Assembly (NCBI GenBank): GCA_015075365.1
Contig: JABTUN010000001.1
Location: 2,356,001 to 2,420,000, forward strand
From: Verrucomicrobiaceae bacterium
GTDB taxonomy: Bacteria > Verrucomicrobiota > Verrucomicrobiia > Verrucomicrobiales > Verrucomicrobiaceae
Length of the DNA: 64,000 nt
Direction of reading: 5' to 3'
This document shows positions 41,184-51,361 of the stretch, piece by piece. Position 1 is the stretch's first letter. Every line of letters starts with the position of its first letter. A model generated the notes under the pieces. That model did no database searches and was not told the DNA's origin. It saw only the letters and a list, made by a program, of their open reading frames with translations. A program made the position numbers and the translations under genes.

Positions 41184-42530
41184 TCACAACGAAGCCGGCA
41201 GCACACGCAACTGCACGGCGATCTCGTGGATGAAGCGCCAGTTCCGCGTGCCCTGCGCGATGACAAAGGCGAGCAGCAGCACCGCCACGGGCACGCCAAG
41301 CGTTTTGAACTTGTCCAGCGCGCGTCCGACGCCGAGGCCGACGACCACCACGACCGCGGGTGTCCAAAGCGCGGAATACAGCAAGCGTCCGCCCGGTTCC
41401 TCGAGCGCGCCGTAAAACAACACCTGCCAGCCGAGCACCAGCAGCGCGCCGGTGGCCACGCCCGCGTGCTCCGCCGCGGCGGGCAGCCCGGTGAAGCCCA
41501 GCAGCACCAGCAACAACCAGCCAGCCCAGACCGCGTGGCGGAAGTCGAGCACGAACCATTCCTCGTCCACCAGCGTCACCGTGCGGCGTGATTTGCGCTC
41601 CGCCGCGCTGGTCTCGTCGAGCATCGAGGCCGTGGGCGCGACGACATTGGTGAAAAACACATCCTGCGTGCGCATGAGCCAGGGCGTGGTGGACGCGCGC
41701 TCCTTTACCTGATGCAGCGTCTGCCAGGATGATTTCGCGACATCAAAGGCATCCACCTGACTGGAGCGCGGATAGAGCCAGCTTTGCAGCATCATGCCGC
41801 CGAGGGCGAAGAGAGTGAGCAGCGTCACGCTGCCGAGCACCGCAGGCAGCGGCTTGTAGGAGTTGCTCATGCGCCAGCGCCACACGCCGCGCACCACCGC
41901 CAGGATCGTGACGGGAATGAGATTCCAGTGGGAGCACAGTACCGAGTAAAACGCCGCCGCGGAGAACTCCCACCAATGCGCGCGCCGGCCGCGCGCCATC
42001 GCCGCAAGCATGGCGGTGATTCCGAGCATGCTGAAGATCTGCGTCTGCGGAATCGCGGTGAAGACGAGCGTGGCGGTGGTGCATCCGAGCACGGCGGCAA
42101 ACATGACCGCGTTCCAGGTGTTCAGCCCGCTCCATAGCAGCAGGTGATACAAAAAGACGACCGCCAGCGCGCCCGCGATGCTTTGCAATGTGCCCGCCGC
42201 GTGGCGTTTCGCGGTGCGCTCATCGCGCTCAAAAAAGGTCCAGAGAGAGGTGAGCCATCTCACGGGGGAGCGGTGCAGCAGAAGAAAGCTCGACGACGCG
42301 CCCGTGCCGAGCGCGCCCGCGTCCTCCGCAGGCGCGGTCAGATCTGTCAGCACCGCATGGGTCTTCGCATCAAAGACGACATGGTCCTTCAGCACGACGG
42401 TGGTTTTCGACAGCTCCAGATGCGCGGAGAAGTACAGGCTGTAGAACACCATGAACAGAAACGCGCCCATGCCGCGCCAGCGGCGGTGCAGTTTAGCGGC
42501 GAGTTGGGGATCGGGGTCGGGGATGGACAT
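41184..42530 (-). CDS. Polytopic membrane protein of unknown function
   Basis: A 448-residue protein with about nine or ten predicted transmembrane segments (for example FLFMVFYSLYFSA, ALAVVFLYHLLLW, VLGSVTLLTLFALGGM, WAGWLLLVLLGFTGLP, VVVVGLGVG). The general look is that of GT-C type glycosyltransferases or mannosyltransferase-like proteins, with a polar loop after the first helix, but I see no diagnostic motif. The ATG at 42530 is preferred; the frame runs on to 42710 without a better start. Confidence 0.7.
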   Translation of the reverse strand: MSIPDPDPQLAAKLHRRWRGMGAFLFMVFYSLYFSAHLELSKTTVVLKDHVVFDAKTHAVLTDLTAPAEDAGALGTGASSSFLLLHRSPVRWLTSLWTFFERDERTAKRHAAGTLQSIAGALAVVFLYHLLLWSGLNTWNAVMFAAVLGCTTATLVFTAIPQTQIFSMLGITAMLAAMARGRRAHWWEFSAAAFYSVLCSHWNLIPVTILAVVRGVWRWRMSNSYKPLPAVLGSVTLLTLFALGGMMLQSWLYPRSSQVDAFDVAKSSWQTLHQVKERASTTPWLMRTQDVFFTNVVAPTASMLDETSAAERKSRRTVTLVDEEWFVLDFRHAVWAGWLLLVLLGFTGLPAAAEHAGVATGALLVLGWQVLFYGALEEPGGRLLYSALWTPAVVVVVGLGVGRALDKFKTLGVPVAVLLLAFVIAQGTRNWRFIHEIAVQLRVLPASL

Positions 42531-42785
42531 GAGGGGAGGGCGGTCCGGCACACCGGATGAAGAAATGTAACCTGCCTCCCACAGCCTTCTCAAGCACTCC
42601 GTGTCCGCGGTTTGGCTGATTTGGCAGCCACATGACACCATTCTGTCCAAGACCAGCCGGCATGTACGGTCTTGCCTTAACCTCTGATCATGAGCCGAAT
42701 TCCCCAGCATCGAACATCACACCGGCGGGAAGCCGGTGAGCTAGGTGCTGGGCGATGGAATCAGCCTGGAGCCTCTAGCACGCGC

Positions 42786-44597
42786 ATGAAACGGCTCCTC
42801 CTCCTTTCTATTCTCGTCTCCGCGCACGCCGCCGCCGAGCCGCGCATGAACGTGCTGTGCATCGCCGTGGACGACATGCGCTGTGATCTCGGTTGCTACG
42901 GCGTGGAGCACGTCATCACGCCGCATCTCGACCGCCTCGCGGCCTCCGGAGTGCTTTTCAACCGCGCCTACTGCCAGCAGGCAGTGTGCAATCCTTCGCG
43001 CGTCTCGCTCATGACCGGCATGCGGCCGGATTCGACCAAGGTCTGGTATCTCTCGACCGAACTGCGTTCTGTCATGCCGGACGCGGTCACGATTCCTCAG
43101 CATTTCCGCAAGCACGGCTACTACGCGCTTGGCTTCGGCAAAATCTTCCACAATCCGTGGCCGGACAATGTGTCGTGGGACGAGCCGCATGTGTGGCCGG
43201 AAAAACCATCGTGGTCGAAAGCGGCGACCGGGAAGCTTGCGGAGTTTCGCGAGCAAATGCGGGCCGAAGGCAAACCAAAGGCTCGGATCGAACGCATGCG
43301 CGCCGCGGCCACTGAGGTGCTCGACATTCCTGACGAGGAACACTTTGATGGCGCAATCGGAGAACAGGCCGTCGCCGCCATGCGCAGGCTCGCCGCTGAA
43401 AAGCAGCCCTTCTTCCTCGCGGCAGGCTTCGTTCGTCCGCATCTGCCGTTCGTCGTGCCGAGGAAGTACTGGGATCTCTACGACCGCACGAAGATTCCGC
43501 TCGCGACAAACGACTACCTGCCACACGGCGCTCCGGCGATGGCGTTTGGCGAGTCTCAAGGAGGCTTCTACGAACTGCGCGATTACATGGACTACTCGGA
43601 CGCCCGCTGGCCGAGAGAGGGACCGCTTTCGGAGGCACAACAGCGCGAACTGAAGCACGGCTACTACTCGGCGGTGTCCTACATCGACGCGCAAGTCGGC
43701 CGATTGCTCGATGAGCTTGATCGTCTTGGTCTCGCCGGCAACACGATCGTGGTGCTGTGGAGCGATCACGGCTGGAAGCTCGGTGAGCACGGCGGCTGGT
43801 GCAAACAGACCAACTACGAGATCGACACACGCGCGCCGCTGATGATCCGCATGCCCGGCGCCAAGGCGAACGGCACCAAGTCGAGTGCGCTCGTCGAATT
43901 CGTGGACGTCTATCCCACACTCGCCGATCTCGCCGGTCTGCCCGTTCCAGCAAAGCTCGAAGGCACCAGCCTCAAGCCGCTGCTTAACGGAACCGCCACA
44001 AAAGTCAAAGACGCCGCTTTCAGCCAGTTCCCCCGTCGTGAAAAGGATGGCCACCACATGGGCTATGCGATGCGCACCGACCGCTATCGCTACATTGAGT
44101 GGCTGGAGCTTTCTTCGCGGAAGATCACCGCGCAAGAACTCTACGATCACGAGAGCGATCCCGACGAAAACCAGAACATCGCCGCCAAGGCGGAACACGC
44201 AGATCTTCTCGCCAGCCTCAGCGCACAGATGTGGAAAACGCTGCCGCGTCCGACCTTCCAATGGCAGGAACCCATGACAACGGCCTCCACCTCATCGCCC
44301 GCACCGCTGCCGTGGCATCCGGCCACGGGCGCTGCCTTGCCAAAATCGGAACCAAAAGGACCCAAGCTCGCCGTCACTTTTCAAAACCAGAGCCCGGCTG
44401 CTGTGGAACTCATCTGGATCAGCCCCCAAGGGACCGAGAAGCACTACAAGACGCTTCAGCCAAAAGATGCCTTCAACATCCGCAGCAGCGGCGGGGCCGT
44501 GTGGGCGATCAAAGATGCCAACAACAAACCTCTCGGTCACTTTCAGATTCAGGGAACCGCGGACAAACCTGTGAAAGCCATCATTCCTGCACCATGA
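42786..44597 (+). CDS. Secreted sulfatase with C-terminal VHL-beta-like module
   Basis: A 603-residue sulfatase: signal peptide (1-17), VDDMRCD metal site, modification motif CNPSR with Cys68, and WSDHGWKLGEHG. It resembles iduronate-2-sulfatases. Residues about 528-600 form an extra domain that aligns without gaps to the core of the beta domain of human VHL: Asn534, Trp544, Tyr554, Ser567 and Trp573 correspond to N78, W88, Y98, S111 and W117, while the H115 position is Ala571. It is first in a four-gene operon and overlaps the next gene by 4 bp (ATGA). The start at 42786 gives a normal signal peptide. Confidence 0.9.
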   Translation: MKRLLLLSILVSAHAAAEPRMNVLCIAVDDMRCDLGCYGVEHVITPHLDRLAASGVLFNRAYCQQAVCNPSRVSLMTGMRPDSTKVWYLSTELRSVMPDAVTIPQHFRKHGYYALGFGKIFHNPWPDNVSWDEPHVWPEKPSWSKAATGKLAEFREQMRAEGKPKARIERMRAAATEVLDIPDEEHFDGAIGEQAVAAMRRLAAEKQPFFLAAGFVRPHLPFVVPRKYWDLYDRTKIPLATNDYLPHGAPAMAFGESQGGFYELRDYMDYSDARWPREGPLSEAQQRELKHGYYSAVSYIDAQVGRLLDELDRLGLAGNTIVVLWSDHGWKLGEHGGWCKQTNYEIDTRAPLMIRMPGAKANGTKSSALVEFVDVYPTLADLAGLPVPAKLEGTSLKPLLNGTATKVKDAAFSQFPRREKDGHHMGYAMRTDRYRYIEWLELSSRKITAQELYDHESDPDENQNIAAKAEHADLLASLSAQMWKTLPRPTFQWQEPMTTASTSSPAPLPWHPATGAALPKSEPKGPKLAVTFQNQSPAAVELIWISPQGTEKHYKTLQPKDAFNIRSSGGAVWAIKDANNKPLGHFQIQGTADKPVKAIIPAP

Positions 44598-46282
44598 AAA
44601 CCTTGAGCTTGATCCTCGGAATCTTTGTCGCTGCCTCGTCGGTCTGCGTCGCTGCATCTGAGAAACCCAACATCCTCTTCATCTCGGTGGACGATCTCAA
44701 CGACTGGATCGGCTGCCTCGGCGGTCATCCGCAGACGAAGACGCCCAACTTTGACCGACTTGCCAAAAGCGGCACGCTGTTCACCAACGCGCATTGCGCC
44801 GCGCCGCAGTGCAACCCGTCGCGCACGGCCATTCTCACCGGCATTCCGCCTCATCGCTCGGGCGTGTATCACAACGGCCAGAAGATGCGCGATGTGCTGC
44901 CGGATGCGGAGATCATGCCGAAGTTCTTCTCCCGGCACGGCTACTGGAGCGCCGGTTCCGGCAAGCTGCTGCACTACTTCATTGATGCCTCTTCGTGGGA
45001 CGACTACTTCCCCGCCAAAGAAAAAGAGAACCCGTTCCCGCCGACCTTCGATCCGCCAAATCGTCCCATCAGCCTGCCTGTGGGTGGTCCTTGGCAATAT
45101 GTGGAAACCGACTGGGCCGCGCTGGAGGTGAGCGACGAAGCCTGCGGCGGCGATTGGAGCGTGACGAAGTGGATTGGCGAGCAACTTCAGCGTCCGCACA
45201 ACAAGCCCTTCTTCCTCGCCTGCGGCATCTACCGGCCGCATGAGCCGTGGTTTGTGCCGAAGGAATACTTCAAACCCTTCCCGCTCGAATCCATTCAGCC
45301 CGGGCCCGGCTACAAAGAGGACGATCTGGATGATCTTCCGCCCTCGGGGAAAAAGATGGGCACGAACCGCTACTTCGAACACATTCGGAAACACGGACAG
45401 TGGAAGCAGGCCATCCAGGCCTATCTCGCCTCCATTCACTACGCGGATGCGATGCTCGGTCGTGTGCTCGATGCGCTCGAAAGCGGCCCGCATCGCGACA
45501 ACACCATCGTCGTGCTCTGGAGCGATCACGGCTGGCATCTCGGCGAGAAGCAGCACTGGCAGAAGTACACCGGCTGGCGCATCTGCACGCGCGTGCCGCT
45601 GATGATTCGCGTGCCCGGCGGAAAGTCCGGCGCAGTCTGCGATCAACCGGTGAGCCTCACGGATCTCTTCCACACCGTCACCGATCTTTGCGGCCTTCCC
45701 GCGCAGGAAGGCATCAGCAAGAACAGCCTGGTGCCGTTGTTGCAGAATCCAGATGCCGCGTGGCCGCATGCCGCTGTCACCCAGCTCGGCGTGCCTGATG
45801 AATACGCCATCAGCACCAAGGCGTGGCGCTACATCCACTACCGCAACGGCGACGAGGAGCTCTATGACATCGTGAACGATCCTCACGAATGGACCAACCT
45901 CGCGGCGAAACCCGGGCACTCCGCCAAACTCACCGAGCTTCGCGCATTCGCGCCCAAAAATCCGGTTCCAGTGCCGCAAGTGCCCTTGGCATCACTTCCC
46001 GAGCTGAAATGGCATCCATCCCGTGATTCCGCCCCTCCCTCGAAACCAGACGGCGGCACCTTCGATGTCGTCTTCATCAATCAGCACACACAATCTGTCG
46101 AGCTGTGCTGGATGTCTCCCACTGGCAAACCCAAGTCCTATGGAATGATCAAGCCCAAGGGGCAGAAGCGCCAGTCCACACGGCCAGGTGCCGTCTGGCT
46201 CATCCGTGATGGCAGCCAGCAACCGCTCGGCCATTTCCAAATCGGTGATCGCACGTCGAAAGCCATCATCCCTGCTCAATGA
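44594..46282 (+). CDS. Secreted sulfatase with C-terminal VHL-beta-like module, second copy
   Basis: A 562-residue sulfatase with a signal peptide (1-20), VDDLND metal site, CNPSR motif with Cys73, and [12 protein letters not shown]. The C-terminal domain (about 489-560) aligns to the VHL beta domain with Asn496, Trp506, Tyr516, Thr529 and Trp535 at the N78, W88, Y98, S111 and W117 positions; H115 is Ala533. It shares the ending GHFQI...KAIIPA with the upstream sulfatase. It overlaps both neighbours by 4 bp, so the four genes should be co-translated. Confidence 0.9.
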   Translation: MKTLSLILGIFVAASSVCVAASEKPNILFISVDDLNDWIGCLGGHPQTKTPNFDRLAKSGTLFTNAHCAAPQCNPSRTAILTGIPPHRSGVYHNGQKMRDVLPDAEIMPKFFSRHGYWSAGSGKLLHYFIDASSWDDYFPAKEKENPFPPTFDPPNRPISLPVGGPWQYVETDWAALEVSDEACGGDWSVTKWIGEQLQRPHNKPFFLACGIYRPHEPWFVPKEYFKPFPLESIQPGPGYKEDDLDDLPPSGKKMGTNRYFEHIRKHGQWKQAIQAYLASIHYADAMLGRVLDALESGPHRDNTIVVLWSDHGWHLGEKQHWQKYTGWRICTRVPLMIRVPGGKSGAVCDQPVSLTDLFHTVTDLCGLPAQEGISKNSLVPLLQNPDAAWPHAAVTQLGVPDEYAISTKAWRYIHYRNGDEELYDIVNDPHEWTNLAAKPGHSAKLTELRAFAPKNPVPVPQVPLASLPELKWHPSRDSAPPSKPDGGTFDVVFINQHTQSVELCWMSPTGKPKSYGMIKPKGQKRQSTRPGAVWLIRDGSQQPLGHFQIGDRTSKAIIPAQ

Positions 46283-47142
46283 TTCGTATTCCCATCATTG
46301 ACTCCCACACCGGCGGCGAGCCCACGCGAGTCGTGCTAGGCGGCGTGACAGCGGAGAACTTGGAAACGTATCGCCGCGCCATCATCTGCGAACCGCGCGG
46401 GCATGAGGTGATCGTCGGTGCGCTGCTCGTGGAGCCGAAAGACGCGAGTTGCGCGGCGGGAGTCATTTTCTTCAACAACGTCGGCCTGCTCGGCATGTGC
46501 GGGCATGGCATGATCGGCCTTATCGCCACGCTGAAGCATCTCGGACGGATTTCAGCCGGCGAGCATCGTGTGGAGACGCCGGTGGGCGTGGTGACGGCCG
46601 TTTTGGATGAAACCGGCCGCGTGAGTATTCGCAATGTGCCGTCGTATCGACAGGCGAAGGGCGTGAAGGCCGGCGGAGTGACCGGAGATGTCGCCTGGGG
46701 CGGAAACTGGTTCTTTCTCGTCTCGGATCACGGACTCGATCTCACACTCAAAAACGTCCCGCAGCTCACGCAGGCCAGTTTGGCGATGCGCGAGGCCGTG
46801 CGAGCGGCTGGATACCCGGAAGTCGATCACGTCGAGCTTTTTGGCCCGCCGCACGATCCCGCGAATCACAGCCGAAACTTCGTTTTGTGCCCTGGCGGCG
46901 AGTATGACCGCTCTCCGTGCGGCACCGGCACCAGCGCAAAGCTCGCGTGTCTCGCTGCTGACGGAAAACTCGCTCCGGGCGAGACTTGGCGGCAGGAAAG
47001 CATCCTCGGCAGCGTGTTTGAAGGCAGTTACCAAAACGGCGAAGGTGGCATCATCCCCACGATCACCGGCGAAGCCTTCATCACGGCGGAATCGACGTTG
47101 CTGCTCGATCCGGCAGACCCATTCCAACTCGGCATCGCATGA
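46279..47142 (+). CDS. Proline racemase-family enzyme, probably 4-hydroxyproline 2-epimerase
   Basis: A 287-residue cytosolic enzyme. Both catalytic cysteines are present: Cys74 in GMCGHGMIG and Cys214 in [11 protein letters not shown]. This two-Cys form is found in proline racemases and 4-hydroxyproline 2-epimerases, not in 3-hydroxyproline dehydratases. The epimerase converts trans-4-hydroxy-L-proline to the cis-D form, the first step of its catabolism. I prefer the epimerase because of the neighbours (VHL-like domains and a prolyl peptidase). It is slightly short compared with 310-335 residues and lacks a signal peptide, unlike the other three products of the operon. It overlaps both neighbours by 4 bp. 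Confidence 0.85.
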   Translation: MIRIPIIDSHTGGEPTRVVLGGVTAENLETYRRAIICEPRGHEVIVGALLVEPKDASCAAGVIFFNNVGLLGMCGHGMIGLIATLKHLGRISAGEHRVETPVGVVTAVLDETGRVSIRNVPSYRQAKGVKAGGVTGDVAWGGNWFFLVSDHGLDLTLKNVPQLTQASLAMREAVRAAGYPEVDHVELFGPPHDPANHSRNFVLCPGGEYDRSPCGTGTSAKLACLAADGKLAPGETWRQESILGSVFEGSYQNGEGGIIPTITGEAFITAESTLLLDPADPFQLGIA

Positions 47143-49319
47143 AATCCTTACTTTTCTTCACTTTGAGCCTTTCGGCCTTCGCCGCTGACTTTGAGGCGGC
47201 GCTGAGTTTTCCGAAACGCACCGAAAACAAGGTCTTCCGCGACCGCGTGCAGGCGAACTGGCTGCCAGATGGCAAAACGTTCTGGTATCGCGTGCAAACA
47301 GCGCCGGGGAAGTCCGAGTTCGTTTTGATCAACGCCACGAACGGCAGCCGCAAAACGGCCGCGACGCTCAAAGATTTGGGTTTGCCGGAAAAAGAGGCCG
47401 CGAAGACCTCGACGATAAAAATCGAGCTGCGGCGCACGAAACGCACCGGCGAGTCCTCCAGCCTGAAGTTCGTCAACCAGCTCGACGAGGATGTGGAGCT
47501 TTACTGGATCAATCAGGAAGGCGGCCATGTGCGCTACGGCGGCGTTCGCGCGGGCACCGAGCGCGAGCAGCATACGTTCGACGGCCATGTGTGGCTCATC
47601 ACCAGCCGCACCGGCGAGCATCTCGCCGTCGTGGAGGGCGCGTCGCAGGCGCAGACGTTCATCATTGATGGCAAAGGCATCTCGAAGGCCAATACGGAAG
47701 CATCAAAAAAGCCTGAGCGCGGTTTCCGTGCGCCAGATGGCTCGTGCGTCGTCTTCACCGAGGCGGAGAAGGTGGAGCGCCGAAAGGTGGCCATCGTCGA
47801 ATCAACGCCGGACGGCAGCGTGCAGCCCAAGCTGAAGGTCTTCGATTACATCAAGCCCGGCGACCCGCTCCCGAAACCGCAGTGGGTCATCGAAAAGAGC
47901 GATGGAACCAAGCTCCGCGTGGCGCGTGACCTTTACGAGAACCCGTTCACAGAAAGCGGCGAACTGGATGCCGTGTGGGCGCCGGACAGCAGCGAGTTTT
48001 ACTTCAACTACAACCAGCGCGGCCACCAGCTCTACCGCATCCTCGCGGTGAATGCGAAGACCGGCGCGGTGCGTGTCGTTGTCGAGGAGACCTCGAAAAC
48101 CTTCATCCACTACTCCGGCAAAAGCTGGCGTCACTGGCTGCATGGCAGCGGCGAGATCATCTGGATGAGCGAGCGTGATGGCTGGTGCCATCTCTGGCTC
48201 TACGACGCGAAGAAAGGCACGCCGAAGCATCAAATCACCAAAGGCACATGGCCGGTGCGTGAGGTTTTGCATGTGGATCAGGCCAAAAAAGAGATCTGGT
48301 TCCTCGCGAGCGGTTTGCGGGCAAAGGAAGACCCGTATCACACGCATCTTTGTCGCGTGAACATGGACGGCAGCGGCTTCCAGCAACTCACCGAAGGCGA
48401 TGGCAACCATCGCGTCGAGTTCTCGCCGAATCGTGAGTTTTTCGTCGATACATGGTCGCGTGCGGACAAGCCGCCAGTAATGGAGCTGCGCCGCAGCCGC
48501 GATGGCGGGCTGGTGTGCGAATTGGAAAAGGCGGAGGTCTCCGCGCTGCTGGCCGCGGGCTGGACGATGCCGGAGCGCTTTGTGGCGAAGGGTCGCGATG
48601 GCAAAACAGACATCCACGGCGTGATCGTGAAGCCCTCAAACTTCGATCCGGCGAAAAAGTATCCCGTCGTGGAGAACATCTACGCAGGGCCACATGGCTC
48701 GTTCGCGCCGAAGGAGTTCAGCCGGCTGATGGGGCATCATGTGATTGCCGAACTCGGCTTCATCGTCGTGCAACTGGACGGCATGGGCACGAATCACCGC
48801 GGCAAGGCCTTCCATGACGTGTGCTGGAAGAACCTCAAAGATGCCGGATTTCCGGATAGGAAGCTCTGGATCAAAGAAGCGGCCAAAACGCGTCCGTGGA
48901 TGGATTTGAGGCGCGTGGGCATCTACGGCGGTAGCGCGGGCGGCCAGAATGCGATGCGGGCGCTGCTCGATCATCACGACTTTTATCACGTCGCCGTCGC
49001 CGACTGCGGCTGCCATGACAACCGCATGGACAAGATCTGGTGGAACGAGCAGTGGATGGGCTGGCCGGTGGATGAGTCGTATGTGAAAAGCTCGAACAAA
49101 GAAGACGCGAACAAGCTGCAAGGTCATCTGCTCCTCATCGTCGGCGAACTGGACACGAACGTCGATCCCGCGAGTACCACGCAAGTCGTCGCCGCACTGC
49201 AAAAGGCCGGGAAGAGCTTCGACTTCATGCCCATCGCCGGCACAGGCCATGGCGCGACGGAAACGCCGTATGGCTCGCGGTTGAGGATGGAGTTCCTCGT
49301 GCGGCATTTGAAGCCGTGA
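47139..49319 (+). CDS. Secreted S9 (DPP-IV-type) prolyl peptidase with inserted VHL-beta-like domain
   Basis: A 726-residue serine peptidase. After a signal peptide (1-16) and the first propeller strands, residues about 107-170 form a domain that aligns to the human VHL beta domain with identical spacing: Asn113, Trp123, Tyr133, His145, Thr146, His150 and Trp152 match N78, W88, Y98, H110, S111, H115 and W117. The DPP-IV N-terminal propeller continues (about 200-470), then the catalytic alpha/beta domain with Ser599 in YGGSAGG, Asp672 and His704. S9 enzymes cut after Pro or related residues. It is last in the operon and overlaps the epimerase gene by 4 bp. Confidence 0.92.
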   Translation: MKSLLFFTLSLSAFAADFEAALSFPKRTENKVFRDRVQANWLPDGKTFWYRVQTAPGKSEFVLINATNGSRKTAATLKDLGLPEKEAAKTSTIKIELRRTKRTGESSSLKFVNQLDEDVELYWINQEGGHVRYGGVRAGTEREQHTFDGHVWLITSRTGEHLAVVEGASQAQTFIIDGKGISKANTEASKKPERGFRAPDGSCVVFTEAEKVERRKVAIVESTPDGSVQPKLKVFDYIKPGDPLPKPQWVIEKSDGTKLRVARDLYENPFTESGELDAVWAPDSSEFYFNYNQRGHQLYRILAVNAKTGAVRVVVEETSKTFIHYSGKSWRHWLHGSGEIIWMSERDGWCHLWLYDAKKGTPKHQITKGTWPVREVLHVDQAKKEIWFLASGLRAKEDPYHTHLCRVNMDGSGFQQLTEGDGNHRVEFSPNREFFVDTWSRADKPPVMELRRSRDGGLVCELEKAEVSALLAAGWTMPERFVAKGRDGKTDIHGVIVKPSNFDPAKKYPVVENIYAGPHGSFAPKEFSRLMGHHVIAELGFIVVQLDGMGTNHRGKAFHDVCWKNLKDAGFPDRKLWIKEAAKTRPWMDLRRVGIYGGSAGGQNAMRALLDHHDFYHVAVADCGCHDNRMDKIWWNEQWMGWPVDESYVKSSNKEDANKLQGHLLLIVGELDTNVDPASTTQVVAALQKAGKSFDFMPIAGTGHGATETPYGSRLRMEFLVRHLKP

Positions 49320-49331
49320 GGCGTCAAGGGG

Positions 49332-50405
49332 TCAGGATGGCGTTTTGCATCTGCCGATGGTGCCTCCAGGCATGAACTCGGCGGGCGTGAGGGTTTGGGT
49401 GAAGTCGGCTTTGCCGCGGCTGATGTTGGCGGCCCAGTTGACGATGCGGCGGATGACGGGGCGCATGTCCCAACGCATGCAGGCGGCGGGGGGATCGCAG
49501 TGGGAGAGGGCGACGTCGTCGTCGGTGCTGATGAGGGAGACGTCGGCGGGGACGCGGAGGCCGTGCAGGAGCAAAAACTGCATGGTGGCGACGAAGTAGG
49601 TGACTTCATCGACGATGAGCGCGGTGGGCGGCGTGGCTTTGAAAAGGGAGCGCAGGCATTCGTGAAAGCCGGCGTTGGTTTCCTCCCAATCGGGCAGATT
49701 GAACTCGCTGGGCTGCAGGCCGTGCTCGCGCAGGGTGTCGAGATAGGTGGCGAGGCCGGCGGTGGGTTGCGGCAGGCGCACGGCGCGTCGGGTGAGCAGG
49801 ACGATGCGTCGATGACCGAGCGAAATGAGGTGTCGCGTGGCCTCGGCGATGACCGGCGGCTTGTTCGGCGAAACGGAGGGGATTTTGATGCCGACGCGGT
49901 TGCCGAAAACGGCGAAGGCGGGCACCGGCTGGCTGGCGAACCACTCCAAAACGCCTCGTGAGCCCGCAAGGATGATCCACGCGTCTGCTTCGGTCTTGCG
50001 CACGAGCTGGGCGACGAGTTTGGGGTCAAAACGCAAACTGGCGAGCGACTTGGGTGGCGTGACGAGGGTGTGACCGGCCGCATCGAGCGCATGTCGGATC
50101 TCCATGACGATTTTGGTCTTTTCGTCGATCTCGTGGTCGTTCAGCAGCAGAGCGATGCGGAGGGTGCGTGAGGTGCTGCGACGGCGCGTATTGATGAGTC
50201 GCTTGCGGCCCGCGCCCTGCGCGAGGAGCAGGCCGGTCTTTTCGAGCTGCCGGAGGGCGCCTTCGACGGTTTTGTTGTTCACGCCGAGCTCGGCGGCGAG
50301 CTGGTGCTTCCCTGGCAGCACGCCACTCCAGCGTCCGCGCAGGATTTCGCTGCGGAGATGCTCGGTGACCTGGTCGGCAAGGGTGAGGAAGCTCGGGGTG
50401 CTCAC
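49332..50405 (-). CDS. GntR-type HTH regulator with LacI-like sensor domain
   Basis: A 357-residue regulator. The N-terminal winged helix (residues about 10-75: EHLRSEILRGRWSGVLPGKH, then NNKTVEGALRQLEKTGLL) is of GntR type. A periplasmic-binding-protein-like domain (85-350) follows (IALLLNDHEID, ADAWIILAGSRG, VSLISTDDDVALSHCDP), as in sugar-responsive LacI relatives. I chose the GTG at 50405 because the residues before it are poor and a repeated DNA element (see 50407-50447) lies immediately upstream. The frame is open to 50465. Its stop is 12 bp from that of the convergent peptidase. Confidence 0.82.
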   Translation of the reverse strand: MSTPSFLTLADQVTEHLRSEILRGRWSGVLPGKHQLAAELGVNNKTVEGALRQLEKTGLLLAQGAGRKRLINTRRRSTSRTLRIALLLNDHEIDEKTKIVMEIRHALDAAGHTLVTPPKSLASLRFDPKLVAQLVRKTEADAWIILAGSRGVLEWFASQPVPAFAVFGNRVGIKIPSVSPNKPPVIAEATRHLISLGHRRIVLLTRRAVRLPQPTAGLATYLDTLREHGLQPSEFNLPDWEETNAGFHECLRSLFKATPPTALIVDEVTYFVATMQFLLLHGLRVPADVSLISTDDDVALSHCDPPAACMRWDMRPVIRRIVNWAANISRGKADFTQTLTPAEFMPGGTIGRCKTPS

Positions 50406-50406
50406 G

Positions 50407-50447
50407 GGGCCGAACTTGGCCGTTTGCTGGCTAAGTGGCAAGTGGAG
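50407..50447. promoter_or_regulatory. Repeated regulatory element, copy a (at the regulator start)
   Basis: The segment containing AACTTGGCCGTTTG and ending GGCAAGTGGAG matches, over 35 bp without gaps, the segment at 59263-59297 (29 identical). A third, slightly shorter copy is at 51201-51239. Its place directly upstream of the regulator's start suggests an autoregulatory operator. Confidence 0.65.
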
Positions 50448-50468
50448 CCGGTTTTCGGCACCCAATTG

Positions 50469-50870
50469 CTACACCGACCAATCTTCCACCCGCAGGCCCG
50501 TGACCCGCCGGAACTCGTCCACGTTGTGCGTGACGACCGTCAGGTTATTCGCCAAGGCAATGGCGGCGATCATGAGGTCGTTGTTGCCGATGATGCAGGC
50601 CCGGCGTTCGAGGTCGTGGCGGATGTCCGCGTAGTGGCGGGCGGCTTCGGTGTCGAAGCTCAGGGACAAGTAGGGGGCCAAGAAGCCTGTGACCACGGCT
50701 TCGCGCTTCGTTGGATCGTCATACTTGTGCGCGCCGTGAAGAAGCTCCGCTTCCACGATGGAGCACACACACTGATCGGTGAGGGGTGTAGCGCTCAATC
50801 GAAGTGCGGACGGACTCCGGGCATTCTTCAGGGCGAAGATGATGATGTTGGTGTCGATGAGGTATCGCAT
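50469..50870 (-). CDS. VapC-type PIN-domain toxin
   Basis: A 133-residue PIN-domain ribonuclease. Acidic active-site residues appear in YLIDTNIIIFAL, in SIVEAELLHG and in NDLMIAAIAL with the terminal VTHNVDEFRRVTGL. It is the toxin of a VapBC pair, cutting RNA when not bound by the antitoxin. The ATG at 50870 overlaps the antitoxin stop (TGATG). Confidence 0.92.
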   Translation of the reverse strand: MRYLIDTNIIIFALKNARSPSALRLSATPLTDQCVCSIVEAELLHGAHKYDDPTKREAVVTGFLAPYLSLSFDTEAARHYADIRHDLERRACIIGNNDLMIAAIALANNLTVVTHNVDEFRRVTGLRVEDWSV

Positions 50871-51127
50871 CACCAAGGCACGGCGGCTTCGTTTGGCTCA
50901 GGGGGCGAATCAGGAGACTCGTCAAAGGGCTCGTTGGCGAATGCGCCCGCATACTTTTCAAAGTGGCCCACCGGCCAGCCGTTTGCGTCCACACCGGCCG
51001 TGGAGGCCACTCGGGGCCTGGCCCGGACGAGGTCCATCGCGTCACGCACCAGCCGCTCCAGGGCGGAGGCCTGCGACGGGTCGAGAGAAGCCAGGGTTTG
51101 TTCAAGTTGGAGGGCGATGGCGCTCAT
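50870..51127 (-). CDS. Putative antitoxin of the VapC toxin
   Basis: An 85-residue protein immediately upstream of VapC, joined by a one-base overlap. The N-terminal helix (MSAIALQLEQTLASLDPSQA) and an acidic, Pro-rich C terminus (FDESPDSPPEPNEAAVPW) fit an unclassified VapB-type antitoxin; no AbrB, Phd or RHH motif is recognisable. The call rests mainly on position. Confidence 0.7.
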   Translation of the reverse strand: MSAIALQLEQTLASLDPSQASALERLVRDAMDLVRARPRVASTAGVDANGWPVGHFEKYAGAFANEPFDESPDSPPEPNEAAVPW

Positions 51128-51200
51128 GCGGAAAGTCTGGCATGCCACAGGACCTTTTTCAACCCATGGGAGGAGGCATTTCACTCCAGTGGCGTCTCAA

Positions 51201-51239
51201 GGACCAAACTTGAACGTTGGCGGCCAGGGGCAAATGAAG
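51201..51239. promoter_or_regulatory. Repeated regulatory element, copy b
   Basis: GGACCAAACTTGAACGTT followed by GGCGGCCAGGGGCAAATG matches copy c with two single-base gaps. It lies about 190 bp upstream of the sulfatase start. Confidence 0.6.
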
Positions 51240-51361
51240 CGATCACCGAACATGGTCCACTCAGCGGCACCGACTACGCTCATCCACGCTGGCACCGATG
51301 TGAACTCCAACGCTGAATGCCCGCCTTGTGGCAAGGGTATGCTTCTAAAGAATCAATGATG

